DNA of 64,000 nt from Pukyongiella litopenaei. GTDB taxonomy: Bacteria > Pseudomonadota > Alphaproteobacteria > Rhodobacterales > Rhodobacteraceae. Shown here in pieces: positions 36,101 to 45,115 of the stretch. Under the pieces are notes generated by a model. That model did no database searches, had not been told where the DNA came from, and saw nothing but the letters and a program-made list of their open reading frames with translations. How positions within the stretch are numbered: position 1 is the stretch's first letter; the number at the start of each line of letters is the position of its first letter. The position numbers were made by a program, and so were the translations under genes. The stretch covers positions 1,364,001-1,428,000 of the forward strand of contig NZ_CP027665.1 of assembly GCF_003008555.2 (NCBI RefSeq), in the 5' to 3' direction.

Positions 36101-36640
36101 ATGGCCCGATCCGCCGGACACCTCCTGGCGCAGGTTCTGCGCGGGCTCGCCCTTGCCTGCGCCATTGCCGGGTCTCTGGGGATCGCGGCCATCGTTCTCA
36201 TCATCTCGACCAGCGTCGTGATGCGAAAACTCGGCACGCCGCTGCATGTGACCGAAGAAGTCGTCGGCCTGCTGCTGAGCGTGTCGCTGTTGCTGGCCCT
36301 TCCCATGATCACCCTGCGCGCCCGGCATGTCCGGGTGGCGTTGCTGGTGAACGCGACCGGCGGCATCTGGCTCCGGGCGCTTCGGATAACGGGGCTGGTG
36401 CTGAGCCTCGTCTTTTTCGGCTGGCTGATGTCCGAGATCATTCCCTGGTTCGACTTTGCCTATGACCGCAACCTGAAGACACAGACCTCGCGGCTCCTAC
36501 TCTATCCGTGGATGGCGGTGATGCCGGTGACCGTCCTGCTGACCATGGCGATCCTGCTGGCCGGGCTGCTCGGAATTCTACCTGAAATGGACGAGGAAAC
36601 CCGGCCCGGCCTCACCGGCGAAAGCGGGACGGCCGGCTGA
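36101..36640 (+). CDS. dctQ: TRAP transporter small permease (DctQ type)
   Basis: 179 aa with four TM helices (ALACAIAGSLGIAAIVLIIS; VVGLLLSVSLLLALPMITL; ALRITGLVLSLVFFGWLM; VMPVTVLLTMAILLAGLLG) and the family-typical RARHVRVALLV loop. It forms the membrane complex with DctM. Its stop overlaps the next ATG (TGATG). Confidence 0.88.
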   Translation: MARSAGHLLAQVLRGLALACAIAGSLGIAAIVLIISTSVVMRKLGTPLHVTEEVVGLLLSVSLLLALPMITLRARHVRVALLVNATGGIWLRALRITGLVLSLVFFGWLMSEIIPWFDFAYDRNLKTQTSRLLLYPWMAVMPVTVLLTMAILLAGLLGILPEMDEETRPGLTGESGTAG

Positions 36641-37929
36641 TGTTCTGGACCACGCTGATCGGCGGGCTCGTGGCCACCGCCAGCACCGGAATGGCGCTGG
36701 GCGCCGCGCTGGGCCTGACCGGCCTCGTGATCCTGCATGTCTTTTCCAACGGCGCGACTTCGCTGGCCGTGGACGCGATCTGGAATGTCTTCAACTCGTT
36801 CACCCTCAGCGCGGTTCCGGTCTTCATCCTGCTGGGCGAGATTCTGCTGCGAAGCGGGGTCAGCGAACGCGCCTACACCGCATTCTCGCCGCTTTTCCGC
36901 CGCGTCCCGGGGGGGCTTCTGCATACCAACATCGCCGTCTGCACCCTGTTCGGGGCGGTCAGCGGCTCCAGCCTGTCCACCGCGGCGGCGGTGGGGTCGG
37001 TCGCCTATCCCGAGATGACCCGGCGCGGTTACGACAAGGACATGGTGGTCGGCAGCCTCGCCGGCGGCGGCACGCTCGGCCTGCTGATCCCGCCGAGCCT
37101 GTCATTCCTCATCTACGGCGCGCTCACCGAGACCTCCATCGGTCGGCTCTTTGCCGCCGGCATCGTGCCCGGGCTGATGGTCGGCAGCCTCTTCATGGCC
37201 TATATCCTGATCCGCTGCGCCCGCCAGCCAGCGCTGGCGCCCCGCGATGAAAGCCAGGGATCGCTGGTCGAGATCATGCGCGGCTTCCGGCATATCTGGC
37301 CCATTCTCGCGCTCATCGCGGCCGTGATCGGCAGCATCATGGGCGGGATCGCGACGCCGACGGAATCCGCCGGTCTCGGCGTGATCTTCGCCATCGTGCT
37401 GACCTCGATCTGGGGTGATTTCACCTTCCGCAAGCTGCTCGATGCCGTCTACCATTCCGCGCTTCTCTTCGCGTCCGTCGGCTTCCTGGTGCTTGGCGCG
37501 ACGATCCTGGCAAAATCCGTGAGCATTCTCGGCGTGCCGCAGCAGATCCTCGAAACCGTCGCGTCGAGCGGCCTGGGCGCGCATACCGTGCTCATGATCG
37601 TCGTGCTGATCTATCTCCTGCTGGGGTGTTTCTTTGACGGTCTTTCGCTGATGATCATGACCCTGCCAGTGGTGTTCCCGCTGCTGACCGGGCTGGGGTT
37701 CGATCCGATCTGGATCGGCGTCGTCATCACCATCGTCATCGAGATCGGCCAGGTGACCCCTCCGGTCGGGCTCAACCTCTCGGTCCTGACGGCGCTGACG
37801 AAGAACGAGGTAAGCCTCGGTCGCGTGGCGATCGCCACCATACCCTACTGGATGATCCACCTCCTTGCGATCGTCCTGCTGAGCATGATGCCGACCCTCG
37901 CCCTGTTCCTGCCCAACCTGCTGTTCTGA
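36640..37929 (+). CDS. dctM: TRAP transporter large permease (DctM type)
   Basis: 429 aa, about 12 TM helices. Conserved DctM features: NIAVCTLFGAVSGSSLSTAAAVGSVAYPEMTRRGYDKD, GTLGLLIPPSLSFLIYG, and GCFFDGLSLMIMTLPVVFPLL ... EIGQVTPPVGLNL. It carries the sodium-coupled transport pathway. Last gene of dctPQM, one base overlapping dctQ. Confidence 0.93.
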   Translation: MFWTTLIGGLVATASTGMALGAALGLTGLVILHVFSNGATSLAVDAIWNVFNSFTLSAVPVFILLGEILLRSGVSERAYTAFSPLFRRVPGGLLHTNIAVCTLFGAVSGSSLSTAAAVGSVAYPEMTRRGYDKDMVVGSLAGGGTLGLLIPPSLSFLIYGALTETSIGRLFAAGIVPGLMVGSLFMAYILIRCARQPALAPRDESQGSLVEIMRGFRHIWPILALIAAVIGSIMGGIATPTESAGLGVIFAIVLTSIWGDFTFRKLLDAVYHSALLFASVGFLVLGATILAKSVSILGVPQQILETVASSGLGAHTVLMIVVLIYLLLGCFFDGLSLMIMTLPVVFPLLTGLGFDPIWIGVVITIVIEIGQVTPPVGLNLSVLTALTKNEVSLGRVAIATIPYWMIHLLAIVLLSMMPTLALFLPNLLF

Positions 37930-38330
37930 CGACAGCCGGTCGTCATGGGGGGCTGCCAAGGTGACGGGTCAAGGCGTTTCGAAGTTCGAGACCCATCCGG
38001 CAGCATTGCAGGGCCTTGCCCCGACATGGCTCGGGGCTGCGGGGGGCGCGGGAATTGGACGCGCTGATGAGGATCGCGGTCTTTCGCATGAGCCCGCACA
38101 ATCATGCCGCCGTCGGATGTCTCTGTTCGCCCCGATAGCGGTCAAAATTACCGCAACTGAGGCGCAGCTTGTTCTCGCCAAGCGGCTGAAAAGACATCCA
38201 GTTTCAAATCCGTCCCGATCTAGTTGAAGGGCGGGTGGAAAGAGGCGCGGGGCGTTCGGAGACCTATTTCGGGTCAACGGCCAGTCTCCGAAATTCGGAT
38301 GGCTCCGCTAAACCACTTTGAAACAAAAAG

Positions 38331-38352
38331 AAAAAAGGCCCCGTTAGGGACC
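38331..38352 (-). terminator. Minus-strand intrinsic terminator
   Basis: GGTCCC-TAAC-GGGGCC (38337-38352 on minus) is followed by TTTTTT (38331-38336). No intact gene lies upstream on that strand; it would have served the tRNA-Ser-like gene whose 3' end is at 38378. Confidence 0.7.
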
Positions 38353-38377
38353 TCATCTCAGGTTTGCGAATGGTTGG

Positions 38378-38402
38378 TGGCGGAGGGAAAGAGATACGTA
38401 AC
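38378..38402 (-). other. Truncated tRNA-Ser-like 3' end
   Basis: On the minus strand the 25 bases end in CCCTCCGCCA, the usual acceptor 3' strand, discriminator and CCA of bacterial tRNA-Ser. The preceding bases resemble its T-arm, but with changes (GTTACGT where GGTTCGA is expected). It is cut by the IS3 end at 38403. Likely a decayed tRNA or attachment-site copy. Confidence 0.35.
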
Positions 38403-38443
38403 TGAACCGCCCCGGGTTTCCGAGAGGCTTTTTTGTTCAAGAC

Positions 38444-39343
38444 CTACGCGGCTTTTTCAAGGGTGTTCATCTGTTCGTAGAATGTATCCTCCACTTCCTG
38501 TGGCGGCCGGTGCCCGATGGCGCTGTGTAGCCGCTCGTTGTTATACCGGCTGACCCATTGCAGGGTCTCCCATTCGACCTGAGCCATGGATTTCCAGGGG
38601 CCGAGGAAGTTGATCACCTCGGTCTTGAACAGGCCGATGACGCTCTCGGCCAGCGCGTTGTCATAGCTGTCGCCCACGCTGCCCACCGAAGTGTCGATAC
38701 CGGCATCGGCCAGGCGCTCGGTGTAGCGGATGGACAGATACTGGCTGCCGCGATCGGAGTGATGGATCAACCCGCCGCCTGTTGGGCATCGCTGGCAGAT
38801 GGCCTGGTTCAGGGCATCCAGCACGAAGCCTGTCGTCATCGAGGTCGAGACGCGCCAGCCCACGATCTTGCGGGCGAAGACATCGATGATGAAGGCCACA
38901 TAGACCATCCCCGCCCATGTCGACACATAGGTGAAGTCCGACACCCAGAGCTGATCGGGCATGGCAGCCACGAACTGCCGGTTGACCTTGTCATCAGGGC
39001 AAGGCTGCGCTGGATCGGGGATGGTTGTCTTCTTCTGGCCCCGCACAACCCCTTGCAATCCATGAAGATGCATGAGCCTTTCCACGGTGCAACGCGCGAT
39101 GTCGTGCTCATCGCGCCGAAGCTGGTGCCAGATCTTGCGGGCACCATAACGGCCCCGGCTCTTGCCGTGGACTGCCTTGATTTTCTCAATATCCACAGCA
39201 TCCTGCCTGGTGCGGTCCGAGGCAAGCTGGGGATTGCGCGCGATGGCGGCATGGCGATGGAAGGTTGCTGGGGCAATCTGCAGGACACGGCAGATCGGCT
39301 CGACCCCAAAGACCCCGCGATGCTTCTCGATGAAGGCGATCAT
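38444..39343 (-). CDS. IS3-family transposase OrfB (DDE integrase)
   Basis: 299 aa from ATG 39343. HTH_21 region RYGARKIWHQL, then the rve integrase core with DDE residues in WVSDFTYV, HHSDRGSQY and ALAESVIGLFK. The ATG overlaps the OrfA stop (ATGA); the frame is also open upstream, so a -1 frameshift could make the OrfAB fusion that transposes the element. Confidence 0.93.
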   Translation of the reverse strand: MIAFIEKHRGVFGVEPICRVLQIAPATFHRHAAIARNPQLASDRTRQDAVDIEKIKAVHGKSRGRYGARKIWHQLRRDEHDIARCTVERLMHLHGLQGVVRGQKKTTIPDPAQPCPDDKVNRQFVAAMPDQLWVSDFTYVSTWAGMVYVAFIIDVFARKIVGWRVSTSMTTGFVLDALNQAICQRCPTGGGLIHHSDRGSQYLSIRYTERLADAGIDTSVGSVGDSYDNALAESVIGLFKTEVINFLGPWKSMAQVEWETLQWVSRYNNERLHSAIGHRPPQEVEDTFYEQMNTLEKAA

Positions 39344-39684
39344 TTGCGGAACAGGCGGTCGAGCTCCGCCTGGGCAAAATAAGCCGACGCCTTCTTCAGG
39401 ATCTCGTTGGCCGTGCGCAGTTCCTTCACCTCGCGCTCCAGCGCCTTGAGGCGGGCCTTCTGCTCGCTGGTCAGCCCGTCGCGCTCGCCTGCATCGCGTG
39501 CCGCCTGGATGCACCAGGCGCGCAGTGTGTCGTGCGAGCAGCCAAGCTTCGGGGCGATCGCCCGATACGCCGCGTTGTCACTGGTGTAATCGGGCCGCCG
39601 TTCGCGGAATAGCCGGACGCCGCGCTCGCGGAACTCGGCCGTATATGCCGGCGTGCGCTTCTTCTTCGATTCCATAAGGATCAT
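39340..39684 (-). CDS. IS3-family transposase OrfA (HTH)
   Basis: 114 aa. MILMESKKKRTPAYTAEFRERGVRLF, an HTH segment (KLGCSHDTLRAWC), then a leucine-zipper-like helix (LKALEREVKELRTANEILKKAS). It binds the terminal repeats. Intact. Confidence 0.92.
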   Translation of the reverse strand: MILMESKKKRTPAYTAEFRERGVRLFRERRPDYTSDNAAYRAIAPKLGCSHDTLRAWCIQAARDAGERDGLTSEQKARLKALEREVKELRTANEILKKASAYFAQAELDRLFRK

Positions 39685-39725
39685 CCTCTGAGAGTTCTAC
39701 TCTCTCGGAAACCCGGGGCGGTTCA

Positions 39726-40343
39726 ATCGGTGATGGACGAGTTGAAGAACCGGGGCGTGCAGGACATCTTGATCGCCGTCGTTGACGGGCTCAAGGGCTT
39801 CCCCGAAGCGATCACGGCGGCCTTCCCGGACGCCATGGTCCAGACATGCATCGTGCATCTGGTGCGCCATTCTCTGAACTTCTGCTCCTGGAAGGACCGC
39901 AAGGTCGTGGCCGCCGACCTGCGCCGGATTTACAGCGCCCCGACCGCCGATTTGGCTGAAGCTGAGCTCGACGCCTTCGAAGAAAAGTGGGCCGGGAAAT
40001 ACGCGTCCATCGCCCCGGCCTGGCGCCGGGCATGGCAGGAGGTAATTCCGTTCTTTGCCTTCGATCCGGCGATCCGGAAGATCATTTACACGACGAATGC
40101 CATAGAAAGCCTGAACCGCGTGATCCGCAAATCAATCAAGACGCGCGGCTCTTTCCCGACCGACGAGGCAGCGACCAAGCTGATCTACCTGGCAATTCGC
40201 AGGTTCGAGAAGGATGGCCGAAATGTCCGGGAATGGTTCGCCGCCCGCAACCAGTTCGCCATAATGTTCGGCGAGCGTTTCGACGCTTGAGTATCTGAAA
40301 CCGCATGGGCCGGGCCAGATACACAGATTTCAGGACACTCCCG
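39726..40343 (+). pseudogene. IS256-family (Mutator) transposase, C-terminal half and right end
   Basis: The frame 39730-40290 encodes the C-terminal ~186 aa of an IS256 transposase (MDELKNRGVQDILIAVVDGLKGFPEAI ... IIYTTNAIESLNRVIRKSIKTRGSFP). It includes the late catalytic Glu region NAIE; the N-terminal half with the first Asp is missing. A likely right terminal repeat lies at about 40317-40342 (GATACACAGATTTCAGGACA). It is cut on the left by the IS3 element. Confidence 0.85.
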
Positions 40344-40980
40344 GCGCCGTGCAACCGCGTTCTCCTTGACCCGTCTGCTGATCTCTGTGTCCAGCTTCAC
40401 GATCTCCGTTTCGAGGTGTCGGAGTGTCGCGACCAGCACTTCCACCGTGGTGACAGCATCGGCTGGAAGGTCACTGTCAGGACCTTCGATGATCGCAACC
40501 AGCCGCGTGGCATTGCCCGCGCCCTGCGGCACGATCCGCCCAAACTCCCCGGATGGCCTCGCAGGGCATTGATCGCCTGCGTTCGCTACCTGACTAGAAG
40601 TTCCCGGATGCGGAACACCATCATAGAGCCTTGGATCTCTTTACTTTTCACCGGCACGTAGCGCATCGTGGGGCGCGATACCACTTCGCAGATTGCCTTG
40701 GTATCGCAGCATCGTTCATTTGGCGTTTGACGAACGGCTCTACATAGGCAGGCGGGATCAGACGCACCTCATCGCCTAGCTTGCCGATCCAGCGGCCTCA
40801 GAAGTGCGCACCGCCGCAGGCTTCCACCGCAACAACGCAGGAGAGAAGCCGGCCGAAAAAGTCTAACACCTGATCCTGTCGAAGTTTCTTGCGCAGCACC
40901 GTCTGACCGGAGACATCCGCCCCATGAGCCTGAAACACATTCTTCGCCAGATCTGGTCCGACCGTGATAATCTACGACAT
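40344..40980 (-). pseudogene. IS110-family transposase remnant
   Basis: From ATG 40980 the frame reads IITVGPDLAKNVFQAHGADVSG ... VVAVEACGGAHF, the DEDD domain of IS110 transposases. It has an in-frame TAG at codon 3, a TGA in place of the Trp after GGAHF, and further frameshifts. A later frame gives GNATRLVAIIEGPDSDLP ... ENAVARR. The C-terminal transposase_20 half is absent because the IS256 right end abuts it at 40344. Confidence 0.8.
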
Positions 40981-41100
40981 GACCACTCACCTTTGTTGAT
41001 CGTTGCAGACCCGCATAGGCACATAGATGCCGGCGGGGCGGTCACATCATCAATGCCTTTCAAGGAAGGACATGATCGGCGACCGGGCAACTGACCGGGA

Positions 41101-42486
41101 TTACCCGGGCACCGGTCCCTCTCCGATATCCCAGAACAGCCCTGCCATCAGCCGCAGGGCATCGCGGCAAATGGGTTTCAACACATGCTCGTCAGGCGCG
41201 TGTTGGGAACATCCGCGATAGCTGTGCGGAACCCAAACCGTTGGCAGGCCCAGGATCTCCGCAAAGCTGTCATTGGGCAGCGAACCGGCCAGATTGGGCA
41301 GGACATGCGGCTCTTTCCCGGCTGTCCGGGTCAGGCTGGTCTTGACGTAGTCCACCCACGGATGGGTCGGGTCCAGCCTGGTGGCGCGGAAGAACCCGCG
41401 ATCCTGCAGGGTGATCCGCACCTGTTCGAACCCATTCCTGTCCAGGTGGCGACGCAAGGCGGGCAGGATGTCGTCGGGGTCGGTGCCGACCACATATCGC
41501 AACTGGCAGGTCGCGCGGGCGCTGGCGGAGATCGCGTTGACCGGGGCCTCGGGAACGCCGGACGTCATCGCCAGGACGGCGAAACTGTTCCAGCCATAGA
41601 CGCGTTCGGCGGGGGTCAGGGACGCCTCGCCCCAATCCTCGTTCACCTCGGGCCCCTCGCCTTCGCTGACCGGCAGGTCCCGCAGGGCGGCGCGGATGTC
41701 GTCGGTAAGGCTGGCAGGCCGCCATTCGGGTATCCTGATCTGTCCGCGCGCATCGGTGATGGTCGCCAGCGCATGGGCAAGGATCAGCGCCGGGTCGGCG
41801 AGCAGACCGCCCCAGTTGCCCGAATGATGGGCGCCCTCGCGCAGATCGACGGTCAGGTCAAATCCGATGCCACCGCGGGACCCCATGAACATGGTCGGCG
41901 TATCCGGTTGCAGGCGCGGCCCGTCCGAAGCGATCAGCACATCTGCGGCCAGGCGGTCCTTGTGTGCGGCGAAGAATTCCGGCAGCCCGGCCGAACCGGT
42001 CTCTTCACTCATCTCGATCAGGATCTTGCTGTTGAATCCCAGCGCACCGCGTGTGGCCAGCACGGTTTCCAGCGCTGCGATATTGATGAGGTGCTGGCCC
42101 TTGTTGTCTGCCGTGCCGCGCCCGTAGAGCCGGTCGCCCTCTTCCACCAAGGTGAACGGGTGCAGCCCGTCGCGCCATTGCCCGGTCTGGGCCCGGATCA
42201 CGTCGCCATGGCCATAGGTCAGCACGGTTGGCAGGTGCGCCCCCTCGATCCGTTCGCCAAGCAGCAGCGGGCCGCCGCGCGGATCGGGGTTGTCGAATAT
42301 CTCGCACCTGTAGCCCGCGGCCTGCAGGCGTGGCTGAATCGCTTCGGTCAGGTAGCGATGCAGTTCGGGGCCGCTGTCGGATTTCTGGCTTTCGGTCTCG
42401 AAGGCGACCAGATCCGCCAGTTCGGACTGGAACCTGCCACTGTCGAAATAATCCGAAATCCCGGCGATAGCTGCATCACGTTTCAT
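41101..42486 (-). CDS. M20-family peptidase (dipeptidase/carboxypeptidase type)
   Basis: 461 aa. Metal-binding elements of M20: YGHGDVI, GRGTADNKGQHLINI (bridging Asp), and ILIEMSEETGSAGL (catalytic Glu-Glu). A dimerisation domain occupies the middle, and a C-terminal metal His lies in HSYRGCSQHAPDEH. Its ATG overlaps the GGT stop (ATGA), so it is the last gene of the peptide-import operon. It would cleave the dipeptide, such as Cys-Gly, left after gamma-glutamyl removal; substrate inferred. Confidence 0.85.
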   Translation of the reverse strand: MKRDAAIAGISDYFDSGRFQSELADLVAFETESQKSDSGPELHRYLTEAIQPRLQAAGYRCEIFDNPDPRGGPLLLGERIEGAHLPTVLTYGHGDVIRAQTGQWRDGLHPFTLVEEGDRLYGRGTADNKGQHLINIAALETVLATRGALGFNSKILIEMSEETGSAGLPEFFAAHKDRLAADVLIASDGPRLQPDTPTMFMGSRGGIGFDLTVDLREGAHHSGNWGGLLADPALILAHALATITDARGQIRIPEWRPASLTDDIRAALRDLPVSEGEGPEVNEDWGEASLTPAERVYGWNSFAVLAMTSGVPEAPVNAISASARATCQLRYVVGTDPDDILPALRRHLDRNGFEQVRITLQDRGFFRATRLDPTHPWVDYVKTSLTRTAGKEPHVLPNLAGSLPNDSFAEILGLPTVWVPHSYRGCSQHAPDEHVLKPICRDALRLMAGLFWDIGEGPVPG

Positions 42487-44099
42487 GTCTGGTCCTCGGA
42501 AATGGCATCGCCCCATGGCGACATGATCTCGGTGCAGCCCGTGTTTTTGCCATCCCGTCGCATGACCCCGGCGGGACAGGCGAACGCGTAGGGAAAGACG
42601 GTGCGGCGGGTGGTGGCAACCGGATGAGCATCTGACAGTGCGGCGATGACCTCGGTCGGCAGGCTGTCATCGGCCACCACGACTTCGCCGCCCGATATGT
42701 CGATGCGCGGCTGGTGAAAGGCTGCCTCGATATCCATGCCGAAATCCGAGACAAACGACGACAATTGCGCGACGGCGCCGACGATCTTGCGCCCGCCAGA
42801 GGCGCCGAAAGCAAAGTGTGCGCCGTGACCATCATGGCCGATCACCGGGCAGACATTCATCAGGCAGGCCTTGTCCGGCCCCAGCGAATTGGGCCGCCCC
42901 TGCACCGGGTCGAACCACATGATGCCGTTGTTCATCAGAAACCCGGTGCCGGGCGACACGACGCGGCTGCCAAAGATGGACAGCAGCGTCTGGGTCTGCG
43001 CCACCATGTTGCCCTGCCGGTCCACCACCGAGAAATGGGTGGTGCAGCCCGGGGCTTCGGTGCTTTCGCCATCATCCCCCATCCCCGAGAGCCGTCGCGC
43101 ATAGGCGGATTTGAGCGCCGCCGCATAGGCGGCATAGGCTGCGGCACCGGGCTTGTCACTGAGCCTGTCACCGGGCCTGTCATCGGACCTGTCGCCGGGC
43201 AACCCGGCCTGCGCCAGGTGGGTGAACGTATCGCGAAACGTGGGCCCTGCGGTGAGGCCCGGCATCACATGGAACCCGCCCGCGCCATAGGCGAATTCCA
43301 GCGGTGTAACGAACCGGGCGCGATAGGCCCGCAGATCGGCATGTGTCAGGCTGCCGCCCTTGGCCCGCACATCCGCCGCCAGGGTCTCGCCGAGATCGCC
43401 GTCATAGAGTTCACGCGCGCCTTTCTCGGCCAGTTCCGCCAGCGATGCCGCCATGGCAGACATATCCAGTCTCTTGTCGGACAGGCTGGTCCAGCCGGCG
43501 ATCGTGGGCCATTGCCCGTCTTCCAGGAACAGCGCGGCGGCATCCGGATCCTTGGCCAGTTCGCGGGTGGTCGAGGCGATGATCAGGGCAGCGTACCAGT
43601 CCACATGCAACCCTTCGTTCGCCAGGTCGACGGCCGGTCGCACCAGGTCGCGCCACGGCATCCGCCCGAAGCGCTCATAGGCCTGCCCCACACCGTCGAC
43701 GAGGCCCGGCACGGCAATGGCGGTTGCGCCCTGAATGTTGCGATCATCCACGACCTGTTCCCAGGGAAACAGGTCGCCCGCCACGCCCGCGCCGCTGAGG
43801 GGATAATCCGCCGGGTTCAGCCCCTTGGGCGACCGCATGCCGTAGTTGAGAGCATATGCCTTGGCTTCGTCGGCACGCCACAGCATCATTGCACCGCCTC
43901 CGGCAGGGCCGGACATCCACGGCTCGACCACGCCAATCGCAAAGGATACCGCGGTGGCGGCGTCCACCGCGTCGCCGCCTGCGGCCAATATTTGTGCCCC
44001 GATACGGGCAGCACGGGAATGCTGGGCGGCGACGACACCGAATTCGGTTTCGATCACGGTTTTCCGGATCGTCTGGCTGGTGGACAGGCTGGATGTCAC
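42483..44099 (-). CDS. ggt: Gamma-glutamyltransferase family protein
   Basis: 538 aa Ntn-hydrolase precursor. The autoprocessing/catalytic threonine is in GCTTHFSVVDRQGNMVAQT; GPAGGGAMMLW and GTGFLMNNGIMWFDP are family segments. The GTG start at 44099 overlaps the upstream ATPase stop (GTGA). No signal peptide is seen, so it is probably cytoplasmic, fitting import before cleavage. A four-unit 12-nt tandem repeat encodes a charged insert (GDRS-DDRP-GDRL-SDKP) in the linker before the processing site. Confidence 0.88.
   Translation of the reverse strand: MTSSLSTSQTIRKTVIETEFGVVAAQHSRAARIGAQILAAGGDAVDAATAVSFAIGVVEPWMSGPAGGGAMMLWRADEAKAYALNYGMRSPKGLNPADYPLSGAGVAGDLFPWEQVVDDRNIQGATAIAVPGLVDGVGQAYERFGRMPWRDLVRPAVDLANEGLHVDWYAALIIASTTRELAKDPDAAALFLEDGQWPTIAGWTSLSDKRLDMSAMAASLAELAEKGARELYDGDLGETLAADVRAKGGSLTHADLRAYRARFVTPLEFAYGAGGFHVMPGLTAGPTFRDTFTHLAQAGLPGDRSDDRPGDRLSDKPGAAAYAAYAAALKSAYARRLSGMGDDGESTEAPGCTTHFSVVDRQGNMVAQTQTLLSIFGSRVVSPGTGFLMNNGIMWFDPVQGRPNSLGPDKACLMNVCPVIGHDGHGAHFAFGASGGRKIVGAVAQLSSFVSDFGMDIEAAFHQPRIDISGGEVVVADDSLPTEVIAALSDAHPVATTRRTVFPYAFACPAGVMRRDGKNTGCTEIMSPWGDAISEDQT
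43149..43196 (-). repeat. 12-nt tandem repeat (4 units) within ggt
   Basis: Four imperfect 12-mers (plus-strand GGGCTTGTCACT, GAGCCTGTCACC, GGGCCTGTCATC, GGACCTGTCGCC) keep frame and add 16 residues of charged sequence to the protein. Length polymorphism would stay in frame. Confidence 0.75.
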
Positions 44100-45115
44100 G
44101 CGGGTTCCTTCATGTGCAGGGCCGGGCCGGTATCGCGGCCGTTCTCGGTATCGTAGAGGTGGCATTCCACATGCCCGTCAGGTGTCGGCACCGGTCGCGG
44201 CGCGGTACTGGCGCAATGGGTCATGGCGCGCGGGCAGCGGGGGTGGAAATGACACCCGGGTGGAGGCGCGATCGGGTTGGGATAATCCATTCCCAGCTCC
44301 GTATCGGGCACACCCAGGCCGGCGTCGGGTGTCAGCACGGAATTCAACAGCGCACGGGTGTAGGGATGGCGCGACGTGTCGAACAATCCGGCCGTGTCCG
44401 CCTGTTCCACGATACGTCCCAGATACATCACTGCCACCCGCGTCGCGAGGTGTTCGACCACTGCCAGATCATGGCTGATGAACAGGTAGGTCAGTCCGAA
44501 CTCGCGGCGGAGATCGCCCAGCAAATTCAGAATCTGGCTTTGCACGGACACATCGAGCGCCGAGGTCGGTTCGTCGCAGATCACGATTTCCGGTTTCATG
44601 ATCAGGGCCCGGGCGATGGCGACGCGCTGGCGCTGGCCGCCAGACATCTGGCTGGGATAGGTCTGCATCACGCGCGCGGGCAGTCCGACGATATCGAGGA
44701 TCTCGCGCACCGCCTTGTCGCGGCTGGCACTGTCCCCGATATCATGGACCCGCAGCGGCAGAGAGACTATGTCGGCGATGGGCTTGCGCGGGTTCAGCGA
44801 GGAATACGGGTCCTGAAAGATCGGCTGGATACGGCGGGCCAACGCGCGGCGGTCGCTCGCCAGAACCGCCTGACCGTCGACGAGCACCTCTCCCTGGGTG
44901 GGGGCTTCGAGGCCCAGCAGGATCTTGGCAAGGGTGGATTTGCCGCAACCGGATTCCCCGACCAGCCCCAGAACCTCGCCACGGGCCAGAGACAGCGACA
45001 CATCATTCACCGCGGTCAGCGGCTTCGGCCTGCCGAACAGCCCCTGTTTCACCGAATAGGTCTTGGTCACACCGCGCAGTTCCAGCACTGGCGCGGAGGT
45101 CTGGGCATCGCTCAT
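44096..45115 (-). CDS. dppF: Oligopeptide ABC transporter ATP-binding protein (DppF/OppF type)
   Basis: 339 aa. Walker A GESGCGKST, Q-loop FQDPYSSLNPRK, signature [15 protein letters not shown], Walker [13 protein letters not shown], switch His in FISHDLAVV. The C-terminal oligo_HPY motif GCHFHPRCPRAMTHC carries the Cys cluster seen in Dpp/Opp/Gsi ATPases. Its start overlaps the dppD stop (ATGA). Confidence 0.93.
   Translation of the reverse strand: MSDAQTSAPVLELRGVTKTYSVKQGLFGRPKPLTAVNDVSLSLARGEVLGLVGESGCGKSTLAKILLGLEAPTQGEVLVDGQAVLASDRRALARRIQPIFQDPYSSLNPRKPIADIVSLPLRVHDIGDSASRDKAVREILDIVGLPARVMQTYPSQMSGGQRQRVAIARALIMKPEIVICDEPTSALDVSVQSQILNLLGDLRREFGLTYLFISHDLAVVEHLATRVAVMYLGRIVEQADTAGLFDTSRHPYTRALLNSVLTPDAGLGVPDTELGMDYPNPIAPPPGCHFHPRCPRAMTHCASTAPRPVPTPDGHVECHLYDTENGRDTGPALHMKEPA

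Larger units (their letters stand above)
37930..38402. other. Intergenic stretch before the IS array
   Basis: About 470 bases with no supported gene. Open frames here have no recognisable product and odd codon use. At its right end are a minus-strand terminator (38331-38352) and a tRNA-Ser-like 3' fragment (38378-38402), then the IS3 end. It may be the scar of an island or IS-mediated deletion. Confidence 0.5.
38403..39725 (-). mobile_element. IS3-family insertion sequence, complete
   Basis: 1323 bp. Perfect 24-bp terminal inverted repeats lie at 38403-38426 and 39702-39725, starting TGAACCGCCCCGGG and ending CA, as is typical of IS3. Two overlapping transposase ORFs are intact. No 3-4 bp direct repeat is visible (AAC left, ATC right), and the right neighbour is half of an IS256 transposase, suggesting an adjacent deletion after insertion. 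Confidence 0.92.

Noticed and set aside
38400-39728. Target-site duplication of the IS3 element
   Set aside because: The flanking bases AAC (left) and ATC (right) do not match at 3 or 4 bp.
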